DNA from: Bolinopsis microptera
Lineage: Eukaryota; Ctenophora; Tentaculata; Lobata; Bolinopsidae
Reading direction: 5' to 3'
Length of the DNA stretch: 64,000 nt
NCBI RefSeq assembly: GCF_026151205.1
Contig: NC_087076.1
Coordinates: forward strand, 3,371,902 to 3,435,901
Of this stretch, positions 25,901 through 36,600 are shown piece by piece. Position 1 is the first letter of the stretch. Each line of letters begins with the position of its first letter. Made by a program: the position numbers and the translations under genes. The notes below the pieces were generated by a model. It worked only from the letters and a program-made list of their open reading frames with translations. It made no database searches and was not told the origin of the DNA.

Positions 25901-26005
25901 CCCGCTTTTTTTCTTGTTGGCGTTGTTAGCAGCGTTAAGTTTCCTCCAGTATCGTTTCTGCTTGAACCTGTGTACTAGCTCGTCGAAGAAACTGTCTGTC
26001 GACAT
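25901..26005 (-). CDS. First coding exon of an unidentified minus-strand gene (35 codons)
   Basis: A minus-strand ATG at 26005 in the context GATAAATG, with TGA and TAA codons in frame directly upstream. The exon reads MSTDSFFDELVHRFKQKRYW, then a lysine- and asparagine-rich tail, and stops at a consensus donor GTGAGT in phase 0. The N-terminus is amphipathic and then basic. The next minus-strand coding exon is the disordered one at 17939-19092, which has an acceptor-like CTGTAG three codons before its own ATG and in the right phase. This could therefore be an alternative first exon of the anoctamin gene. I recognise no domain. Confidence 0.4.
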
Positions 26006-27857
26006 TTATCAGATGAGCAGAAAACGAGAGTCCTGCACCGTGCTCGAGGGTATTATCTTCATAATGTGGCAGCTAGAATAAAGGGAATAATTAGTTACTG
26101 TGGTAAAATCAAACAGAACAAATATACATTAAAAGGACTTGATTACAAAATCTTGAGCTCTCCAAAGTAATCTTGAGCTCTATAGAAGTAATAAGATACA
26201 GAGTACTAATGAGAATGAAACAGGACTAGGAAGTACGGCGGAACGTTAAGTGGCAGGTCCTTGTAATTCCACTTTCCAGGTTACAATTCGAATTTAAAGC
26301 TGAACATCCAATACGACCAATCTTTTTTTCAAAGACATTCCTCGTATTGCGCTGACGTTAAGCTTTTTATTTGTTAAAGCTAAAATAAGACGGGTACGAA
26401 TACTCGAAAGAAAATGCAACTGCTACATGTCATCTTCGACTATGAAAGCGGTTCAATACAAAGAATCACAAAAGGTTGAACTTTAGAGTTGAGACAAAGA
26501 AATCTGTACTATGAAATACAGGTATGCGAGCGCTATATGCCGACAAAGCTTTAAACGATACATTCATTGAACAGTACCATTACTTGCTTAGAGGGGTTGC
26601 AGACTTTTTGGAGTGCTAGGGTCCTGAGACGAACCGTCAAGAGAACGGTTTTGCAGAGTAGAATTAAAATTAGCATAAGAATAAATCATACACAACACAT
26701 TGTGAAGTAGTTACATTATTCAAAGAAGCTTCCGAATGTTTAGCACTATGTCCTACTATGAGCCAGAGGGATAATGTAATCTTCCTTCACCCTGTTAGTA
26801 GCACTGTGTCTAAATGAAAGTAGGGAGTTTACTATGAACAATTTTATAATTAAGATACATTTACAAAGACATGACTGACACACTCATTAAATAAATTGGA
26901 GCCGTAAATTTCCAACTGAAGTTTCAAATTGTATAACATAATAGTAAAGGAGTGAACGAAAGCACAGACCAGATTACCCCATTTTTGTATACATATTCTG
27001 AAGCAAATGACATTAAAATAAATGAATATATTATTTACATTTTTATAATCATTGGCCAGTAACCTTTCATGTTCAACAGTGAAGTGGTAAATTGAGCTTC
27101 TTGACATTATTCGTTAATCTGCGTTTTGAAAAAGTGATATTATTGTTCCTTTAACTTCTCAATTCTAGAAACAAATCTTCTTCAATGCAATGCAGCAGAT
27201 AGAGAGTTAGTTTTCGGAAAGTAAAAACAAAAACTGGTCACCAATTTGAACTGGTACCGTGTACAATCGTTACGTTCAAGTAGCTGTACTGATGCAATGT
27301 CAAATGTTTCGATTCGGATGCCCACTAACAATTAACATATGCAAAAAGCGGCTGTCCGTAACGAATAACGATAAATTCAAACTGCAAAGCTACTCACCAT
27401 CTAACAAAAAATATTGTATTCTGTTATGCTTGAAATCGCTTTTAAAAGATCTGCGATCAGTTGTAAAAACTAGGGCATATCATATGACATATTTTAATGA
27501 ACATGACGTATAACCTGTTGGATGACAGACTTTAAATTGATGTATGGCTACCAAGTTCAAATTAACGTAGCCTTCAAAACAAGATGCTGTGGACCAAAAA
27601 TAGGCCGGTTACAAGTCCACTCGCAGAAAATTGGCCAGAATTAACCTATTCGTATAATTCGGCACCGAGTTCGATGCTGGAATATTATTTTACTATAACC
27701 AGGTATATATATTAATATATAACACAGTGTGTTACGGGCTTTTAGTAACCTCACGTACCAGGAGTGGAGGGTAAGCTCCTACGTAAACTGTTTCCGAGAG
27801 TAACGATTATTTTGAGAGGCGCAATGTGAAGACGGGTACGAAACGTAGCCGCTGAAA

Positions 27858-28081
27858 CAAGCACAGAGACACAGAGATACAGAGACACAGAGATACAGAG
27901 ACACAGAGACACAGAGACACAGAGATACAGAGACACAGAGACACAGAGACACAGAGACACAGAGACACAGAGACACAGAGACACAGAGACACAGAGACAA
28001 AGAGACACAGAGACACAGAGACACAGAGACACAAATACACAGAGATACAGAGACACAGAGATACAGAGACACAGAGACACA
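27858..28081. repeat. 8-bp minisatellite CAGAGACA, about 28 copies
   Basis: A near-perfect octamer array with CAGAGATA variants at intervals. All minus-strand frames are open across it and give artificial SLCLCVSV-type repeats. Confidence 0.95.
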
Positions 28082-30510
28082 GGAGATTTGAAAACAGGTT
28101 CACGAGTTTGTGCTAAGATTTAAGAATAACAGAGAAGAGAAATAAGAGGTCTGATTTGTTATGGTATAATTTCTTTATATTGTACCCTTGTGTAACAGTA
28201 CTTCATTATATTTATAGATTTTTATTTAAGCGGTTGCCCGCTGCCGGCCTAATTTTCCGTTTGAGGCCCCAGTCATGGCCCCAGGATGTTGTGTATCATT
28301 GCTACACTAATAATACCAGGGTCATTTAACAAACATTCGACGATTACCCTTGGAATCGTGGAGCACTCAGTGCCTGCTACTGGAGCAGAGGTACATTCGC
28401 TACACAGGCATTGTTTTTACTTGACACTCGGTACTATGTTCGAGAGCAAATGGCTTAATCTGTCTTCTAGTAACCGGGATAACAATGGATCTGCAGGGTT
28501 CACGACTAGAATCACAGAGGGTAATATCCAGGAGGATCTGGTTTAGCATAAATTGAGGAGACTTGTTGCATAAAAGAGGGGCGAGGGTTTAACCTTCAAA
28601 ATTACAGTGGTATTAATGTCACATACGTTCCTGTAACACTAACAGGTTACCCCATCATTGTGATATAACATACCTAGGGGTCAATGCAACAAAACCTAAA
28701 CGAGCACACGTAACCCCTCATAGTCATATAAAAAGGGATCGATTTAAAACAAAATAAAGGAATTAGGAAACACCATTCTGCGGTTACGTAGACGCTTTGT
28801 AAAGAGAATTGCTAGGTTTCTTATTACTTAATATACTCCGCCATCGAAACTCTTCTGCACATGTGACTGGTAATCAGTTTCAACAAGACGGATAACTGTA
28901 GAGCAAACAAAAGCTCTGGTCGAGTATCGACACATCTAAATTATAATGGTTAAGTCTACAGAGATACTCGCTATACGAGAGTACAGACTGCATGAAACTG
29001 TTTAAATAATTAGATACCCGGATAGATTCTCTTTATTGTAAGACCACTTTAATTGGAAGTTAGACGTACAGCGGGGAATGCCCACCAACAGACATGGTAT
29101 AACCCAGATTTAGTCTCGACGGAAATCATATTTAAATTTCTCCGTAAACAGTAAATCTCGATAAATCGGGATTTCCATTCACACTAAACACTTGTTTGAG
29201 GGAAACAATTGAGGGAAACGAAAAAGTCTGGCAAATAAAGGTTGCCGGCAAATAAGGATTTTACTGTGGTCAGAGAAAGCGATAATGAAGAGAAAAAAAA
29301 TAATAAGGATGGATATCATTTAATAATTCTAACTAAATTACGAGTCTTCTAAAACCAGATGTAAGAGCCATATTAAAAAAGAAAGACGTCCCTAATAGAC
29401 ATTAACCCACAACGATTGAACAGCTCTCTTGTATATCATTATTCCCTGGCTAGTGGGCTGTAGCACTAAGGAACAAGGATGTCCAACCGATTTGCAAAGT
29501 TGAAGACAAGTTTCCTACAAATTCCAAGGACCGTTAGCTAAAACGTCATAGCTTAGTTCTAGCGATTCAAGAAACCGGTTTGCGCTACAAGGGTCAATTA
29601 TAGGTCGCACAGTACGATGCTAAAATACATGCAAATATAGCCTTTACCGGATGTGCCGATCTTATGGCACACATTACGACCATTTCCATAGATTATACTT
29701 AAACGTCAGGGCTAGTTATTGTGCAGAACTAAGATTGAGTTCATTTGAGGAGTATAACTTAGAATTGATTTTCCAGACTTCCATTTCTCGATTTTCCAGA
29801 CATTATGTTATGGTTTGTGCAGTCGTAGTTCGTCATGATTATTATGTAGTAAGATTATGAGTAATGATATTGGATTAGAAAAAGAATTTGCAATTCAATA
29901 TTCATGATTCACAAGCTGAAACTATTCCTACTATCGGTACGCAGTCTCCATCGAATACAGTCTCCGTCGAAATGTTGTAGAAATGCTTTCCATCGAGTTA
30001 TACTTAACTGTCGATAAAAACTCTTGTACGCTAATTAATTATCACGTTTTACTTATATTACATGGATGTGCGCTCTTTGGAAGAAAACATGGCAAGCTTG
30101 GGTGAAAACCTCATTAATTCCATGTTCAACTTAACAGACTTCACAACCGACCTCATCGAAAGATTTCACCTCCTGAAACGGACTAGAGAGTAAGGGGGTT
30201 GGCAAATTGACTAACAACTCTGCTGTTTGGCAAGCTGCCTGTTAACTCTTCTCCCCTTTTCTAGAACATGAGAACATCTTCAGTCTGCCAGACTAGATAG
30301 AAAAATGTTTCTAAACTTTTTGATAAAAACGGACTGATCGTAACGAGAGATATGTCGAAACAGGGAATGATGGAATTGAAATTTCTAGTTAATCTCCTAT
30401 TTATCAAAATAGGAGTAGAGGATGAAATAAACTTTTTACAATTATACCCGAGGTTTCATATCTCATCTCAAGGGACCAGTTGCAGTAGTTGCTATGACAA
30501 CCACAGCTTA

Positions 30511-30579
30511 TTTTCAACTCGAAAATATACGGATATGGGTTAAGCCTTAACCCATATCCGTATATATTCGAGTTGAAAA
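30511..30579. repeat. Long perfect hairpin, 33-bp arms and 3-nt loop
   Basis: The left arm 30511-30543 and right arm 30547-30579 are reverse complements with a single mismatch, around a GCC loop. The arm starts TTTTCAACTCGAAAATATAC. It is either a young inversion or foldback insertion, or a transcribed hairpin. Confidence 0.9.
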
Positions 30580-30634
30580 ATCCTTAACTCAAGGATCCAA
30601 AGTATAAATTACCCTGGCAGTATATCAATAATTT

Positions 30635-30710
30635 GTAACAACTGTAATAATGGTAATCATTGTAATCATTGTAATCATTATAACTATTGTAATCATTGTA
30701 ATCATACACA
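30635..30710. repeat. TGTAATCAT nonamer repeat
   Basis: Seven to eight degenerate copies of a 9-bp AT-rich unit. Confidence 0.8.
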
Positions 30711-31652
30711 TACATGCAACGCATTTTTACCGGACCGATTACTACCACGTAAACAAAGCAATATATCTTCAATCTTCATATCTAATCTCAATAAAATCAA
30801 CTTACGTCAGAGCAAAACGTCGGCGCAGGGTATTTTGCCATGTCAATTTGGAACTGAAACAAAATCCGTGCAGTTTTCAGTTATATTAGTATAATATGTT
30901 CTGTAAAAAATTCCTGTTCTAAAAAGAATCTGAAACTATCGAAATTAATAGAAAAAACATATTTTTTTATATTTTTAAAAAGCTGTTTAACTGACATATT
31001 TACACCATTATACACATGTAACTTTCATAGGACATAAGATGTAGAAGAACAACGAATATTTCATCCGAACTGTGGTGTTTTACTGCCTATCCAATTTATT
31101 ACATTAATAGAAATGCTGTTCAAATTTTTCAAATTATCATGAAAAATCTCACCTCTTCTTTTTTCAAAAATACCAGAGAAAGACGTTTCTTCCAGGATTT
31201 TTTATTTAGCTTCTTCTTTTTATTTAGCTTTGCCGCGACAACATGAGCATGCGCAAAGGCATGGATCTTTAGCTTTGCCGCCGGAGCGGGCGGACTGGAC
31301 AGTTGCTGCTCACTCATTTATCAGACATTCTAAATATTATTGTCGGTTATTCAAATTAACTTTAGAAGTAGTGATACTTTTAGCTGGTATAACAAAAATG
31401 AGTTAGTTAACAAATCATTGAAATTTGAAAATGAAATTAGATTGAATATGACCAGTTATCTAAAAGACAACTGACACAAGGTTTAAGTTGAAGCATTTAA
31501 GTTGAAATTGAACATAACGTATACATGACATAGCGTGTATAAATTGGCTACAATAGAATTAACAACATATTTCTATTCGAATCATTAACATTAATTGTCA
31601 AATTGATTCCGAAAATATAAAGTTATCGGAAACTTCCCAATAAGTTTATGGT

Positions 31653-32291
31653 TTACATGATGACACAACTATCTTGGTCTTGCGAAGAAGTTGAACAATC
31701 TGAAGTCGCGTTTTTCAAACTAGGTCCAGCTATGTCCCCTTTACCAGCGTTTGATTTGTCTTTCTTTAACAGGGTTTTCCCTCTATCGATACAGGCCATC
31801 GCAAACAATTTAAACTCTCCGTAATCAAGCTGTTGATCACCACTCACGTCGAAATCATTGAAGATATCTCGAATCGCTTTAAGTCCTAAGTTGAAAAGGA
31901 GGCCAAATATTTCAAACTCCTCGACATCAATGGTGGCTGAGCCGTCCTTGTCCATCAGATCGAAGACAGTGCGGGAGTGGTGGTAGATAAACTTCTTTTC
32001 CTCGTGGTCCTGGATTGAAACTAGGATGCAAACCATCAGATAAAACTCATTGTACTCGATGGAGGACGAACCGTCAACATCCAACATATCAAACACACGG
32101 TATATCTCTTTTCGGTTTAAGTCTGTGGCTTTTTTCATGAAAACGTAAAACTGAACGTCGTTGAGGGCCCCTGTTCTGTGTATATCAAGGAGGCTGAAAT
32201 ATGTGTAAACAATGCAAGCATTTCTACCACTGAGCAGACTGTACTCACGATCAAGGTGCATAAAGTTTAGTATCTTTGACTTGACCTTCAT
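31653..32291 (-). CDS. EFCAB9: EFCAB9-like EF-hand calcium sensor, single exon, with C-terminal CVIM prenylation box
   Basis: A 212-residue intact frame. The N-terminus YSLLSGRN, then TYFSLLDIHRTGALNDVQFY, DLNRKEIYRVFDML, and YHHSRTVFDLMDKDG followed by EIFGLLFNLG, follow the layout I know for EFCAB9. There are three canonical EF loops at about residues 71-82 (DVDGSSSIEYNE), 114-125 (DKDGSATIDVEE) and 148-159 (DVSGDQQLDYGE), plus a degenerate one near 36-47. In mammals EFCAB9 is a calcium sensor of the CatSper channel in the sperm tail. The C-terminus has a KKDK cluster, a low-complexity serine/aspartate linker and ends SCVIM, a CaaX farnesylation signal. An acceptor-like TATTTCTAG directly abuts the ATG, so a 5' UTR intron or trans-splicing is possible. 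It is divergent from SND1. Confidence 0.88.
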   Translation of the reverse strand: MKVKSKILNFMHLDREYSLLSGRNACIVYTYFSLLDIHRTGALNDVQFYVFMKKATDLNRKEIYRVFDMLDVDGSSSIEYNEFYLMVCILVSIQDHEEKKFIYHHSRTVFDLMDKDGSATIDVEEFEIFGLLFNLGLKAIRDIFNDFDVSGDQQLDYGEFKLFAMACIDRGKTLLKKDKSNAGKGDIAGPSLKNATSDCSTSSQDQDSCVIM

Positions 32292-33627
32292 CTAGAAATA
32301 ATGAATCATCTTCAAGTACAAAGTATACAGTACTATAATATTCAATTTATTCATTTTCATTTTGTATGATAGTAACACTAACAGTACTACTAATTGACCA
32401 TGACGATCAGATCACTGCGATGATTGAAATTTGAATTCGTATAAAATCAGAAAAATATTCAAAAATCTAATAGAGCACATACAAGTACAAACCGCGATCA
32501 TTGCATAGTATCGGTCAATTCATGACATAACTTTATCTTAAACCAGGATTAGGCGTATTTTAACTGTGGCTCTGGTCATAATTCATATTTAGAAAACCGT
32601 AACCAATAATAATAAAACAATAACTAATGAACCGTAAGACTGTTTTTGAAAACAGACACTATAAATTAACCTGGTTAAATGTATCATTTACAACAATTAA
32701 TTGAAATTTGAAAACCCAACTAGCAATGGGGAAGCGAGACACAAAAGCCCAAGTAAGCTGAGCTGCGAAATGAAAAGAATGTTGCACGTGAGTGGCGCAA
32801 AACTTGTATTGTATTGTGTCACGTACAAATTAAATGCACGTGAAATGATTTTGCAACGAGCGTAGAGCGTGAAGTGTGGAGCAAAGCTAGGAGCAAGCAT
32901 TGGTATATACCGAATGGATTTTAGTAATTTTAATATTTATACTGGAATTAGTTCACAAATGAGTTATACTGTTACACATGATGGGTTTGTCCAAGGCAAC
33001 TTTCGCTCATTAAATCGTTGAAAACCATCAAATTTAAAGGGCTAAATTAAATATTTGAGCCGCGCAATGGGACATGACAACTCACCGAGCAGATTTTACT
33101 CCGCAAACGTTTGGCTAAATAATGATTTGTACGCCACGCGCGCACTCATCTTGATACCATCTGTTCGGCTCTTGCTGTCGTGTCAGTTTCACAGAATAAC
33201 TTGACACATTTTCTGCTACTAGACATTCCAGGTGCTGTCATTGCGTTCAGTTGACGGTCCAGTCATGCTGAACATAGCCTGCTTCATTTGTCCTTTCTTC
33301 TGAGCTAAACAACAGCATCCAAAACTGTAGACATCGTGCCCATATTTTGCAATACTTTACACATTTTCCCATTCTCATAATGTGCCATAACCTGACTTTC
33401 CATGGAGGCTGCCATGTATCACAAGTGGTGAATCATGCCAGTATCTTTAGTAAGTAACCTGCAGTCAACGATCACACTTCATTCATCGTTATTTACGTTG
33501 AAAATTTTGAAATAACTTGTTTTGTCCTTTTCCCCGCTTTCATATGTACATTGGAGTTATTTATAACCTGTTAAAGTAGCCCATTTAGTTGCTTGATTTC
33601 CCCCAACTAAATTGACTTTATCTAGCC
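32292..33627. promoter_or_regulatory. Divergent intergenic region between EFCAB9-like gene (-) and SND1 (+)
   Basis: About 1.3 kb separate the two start codons, so both promoters must lie here or share elements. A GC-rich CCACGCGCGC patch sits near 33132-33141. A possible SND1 5' UTR intron starts at a GTAAGT near 33449 and ends at TTTATCTAG two bases before the ATG at 33628. No clear TATA box is visible. Confidence 0.45.
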
Positions 33628-36600
33628 ATGGACACAGCTCCTAAGACTCTTCACAGAGGATGGGTTGTCAAACAGGTAACTAGCATAACAACTTGTTTCG
33701 TCAAATCCCTGATATTCTTTTAGTTTTCCATAAGTTTAACTAAGATTAGGTGTAAAATTGTATGAGACTTGGATCTATTTATATCGGTATAATCACAGGT
33801 CAACTCTGGAGACACAATAGTGTTGAAGGGGCGGCCAAGAGGCGGACCCCCTCCCGAGAGAAACGTCAGTCTGGCGTACATTAGCGCACCCAAACTCGGA
33901 CGCAGACCCATCGGTAATGAAGAAGCTACTATTGATGAGGTGAGAATTGGAAAACTTTCATTCTGTTATTGTTTGTTAGTTTATAGAACCCGTCCCCAAT
34001 CTCGTATCGGAAAATGACTTAACTCAGTTCTGAGTGTGAATACGGGTGGTACCTGCAAGAGTTATTTCATTCTGTTATTTACGGCAGACCAAGTTAAATT
34101 TCGCAGTTTGGCAGTCTAACATAGCCTACCAATTACCTACATTATTTTGTAATAGACTCACAACCTAAAACTAAATTCTCTGCTTTTCAGCCGTATGCTT
34201 GGGAAGCTCGGGAGTATCTGAGGAAACTGTTGGTTGGCAAGGAAGTAAGCTTCATGGTGGAGCATACCATTCCCATCAGCGGCAGAGAGTGTGCCCTTGT
34301 TTACATCGGTATGTATTTTAGTGTTTGTAGTAGCAGTTGACTGATTAGAACTGATTCTGACAAATTTATGTTGTAAGGTTGCTCAGTTTAGGAAGCATCC
34401 TGTAACACAGAAGAAGTTTAAGTTATGGTAGATTCTATTATTTTGTAAGTTACATTAAATTCCACTGAAATCTGTGGTATTTTTGTCTTGACGCATTGAA
34501 TTCCAGGAACTGGAGAGAACTCAGAATGTGTCAATGAACTTATGGTTAAAGACGGCTGGGCTATCACTAGAAACAACAACAAACAAAACGAGTAATATTT
34601 CTTATTCCTATTTAGACTTTGAATATATTTCGAAAAGTACGATCTACTCATGCGCTTTAAATAACGTCCTATCCTCAGAAACCATGATTTAAGTTATGAT
34701 AACTAACCCTAATTTACAGTTAACTGGTTATTTGGCCTCTCTTACCTAGACTTACCTAGATTAGAACTGGTCGCTAGTTGTCAATATTTACAGTTTACAA
34801 TTAACTTTGTGCCCCGCCTACGCGTACGTACGTTAAGACATTTCTATGAGAAGAAAGATAACTTACGTTTTATAGCACAGGCTTTCTTTTTTTTTCGCTC
34901 TTTTGTCAAACTAGTAGGTACATTGATTAATTAATTAATTAATTCATCAGAGAGGTAGCAAAGTACTCGATGTGGATGATAGAAGCTCAGACCTCTGGGA
35001 TCGGAGTTCACAACGAGGATGGTAAATCTGCCGCCATCAGGGATGTTAAATGGGTTATTGAGGACCCCAGGATGTTATTCGACGAGCTCAAGGGGAAACC
35101 ACTCAAAGGTTTGTTTCTACAACTGATTATCATTGATTTGTAATTAAATTGTGTGGTTCTGCATACTTATATTGTGAGAGAAGTAATAACAAGTTGACAT
35201 TAAGTTTAGAACAAATTCATGCAAACAGTTATCCAGCGGAAATTTAATTGACACCGAGTGTTACAGTGGTACACCATTTTAACTTCACGTACAAATGTAT
35301 GGAATATAATATCTTGCTTCGTCGTAATTGGCGCATTTCCACTCAACGTTATACATCAGCATGGCAGGAACTACACAGATTGAACCGCACCAACAGGCAA
35401 CAGAGTGTACTCATGTATACATAAACCCCTCGCCCGAACTGTAAATACAGCTCTCTTCCTCTTCCTTACAAAACTTGTTTTTAAACTTGTTTTTAGAGAG
35501 AGAAGAGTTAAAACTCTTCTCTCTCTAAATATGTATCTGTGCTATGCAAGATTGGGTTCTCATTCTCTACATGGCACAGTGTAACTTGAATACGTTTTAC
35601 ATGCGCGATAGTGACACCGTGGTAGCTGCAATAAAACAATAAGTGTAATTTTACTTTTTCAATGCCATAATATGCTTCAATAGCGACCACTACACCGCCA
35701 CCGCATTAAACAGCTTTGTTTTGCACGGCTAATATTATACAGTAAATATACTGCGACTGTGACGTGGTATGTGTGTTAAAATGCGCTGCTGATCTGTCAG
35801 AACGTGCACACTGCCACGGTAGACTATCGTGTGTCACCTGGGCCGCATATTTCACATATTATGTATGAAATTTGCATATGTTACATGTAGATAATTGGGT
35901 AGGGTACACGTGTATTGTTCATACAGGAGGGCCCCTATAATGTTGGGTATGTTACCCTCTCCTCTCGTATTACACTGAAATTGTTATGATAAAGATAACA
36001 CTCTGCCCGGTTATCTGAGAGAACGCTTCTTTGAAAGTTTAGCCCTCAAGCTTCCACGTGTCGAATAGATTCCACTCTGAATATAATAGACTGAGGCAAC
36101 GCTGTTAGTACAAAGCCTCGTTAGAGGCTCAAATTACAGCTTATTGTTACTACTGGAACATAACGTATGTGTCGTGTACTTCTCTGAATATTTTTATGGG
36201 TACTTCATAGCTACATATTAACAAACTTTATTGGCGATTCTCTGAATATGAACAAGGTGGGGCAGTATCTGATTTCTAATTCCTCTAAAGTTTCATATAA
36301 ATGAAAAACACGACCCAGTTTTAACAGCTGTTTATACAATATACATTGGGCCTCTTCTCACAGTTAGCGATATTACACAACACAAACATTGTACTTCCGT
36401 TAATGTTAAATTCCCTTTGTTACAAAAAGTACAAAGGACAGCTACACAATCTTATATAAACATAGTTTAGACAAACACAAATTTCTTTAGAGGACATCTT
36501 AAGGTTTGTAAAATAGATGAGCGTATCACAAATGAGAAGGTCTACTTTCTTTACAAGTTTCACGAAACTTCTTAGAGCCGCATATATAATCTAGAATAAT

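Larger units (their letters stand above)
26006..31652. other. Intergenic, no gene recognised
   Basis: AT-rich DNA with short open frames only. It holds an 8-bp minisatellite (27858-28081), a long hairpin (30511-30579) and a TGTAATCAT repeat (30635-30710). None of the open frames of 60-86 codons shows a domain or splice support. Confidence 0.5.

Noticed and set aside
25688-25978. Plus-strand frame with repeated SVELSEL heptads, resembling a leucine zipper
   Set aside because: A 21-bp minisatellite translated by chance. The better-supported coding unit is the minus-strand exon at 25901-26005, with the repeat intronic.
27751-28103. Three minus-strand frames with SLCLCVSV repeats
   Set aside because: Product of the CAGAGACA octamer minisatellite; no flanking coding sequence.
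36330-36480. Faint reverse-transcriptase-like wording in SND1 intron 5
   Set aside because: No frame carries more than a few matching residues.
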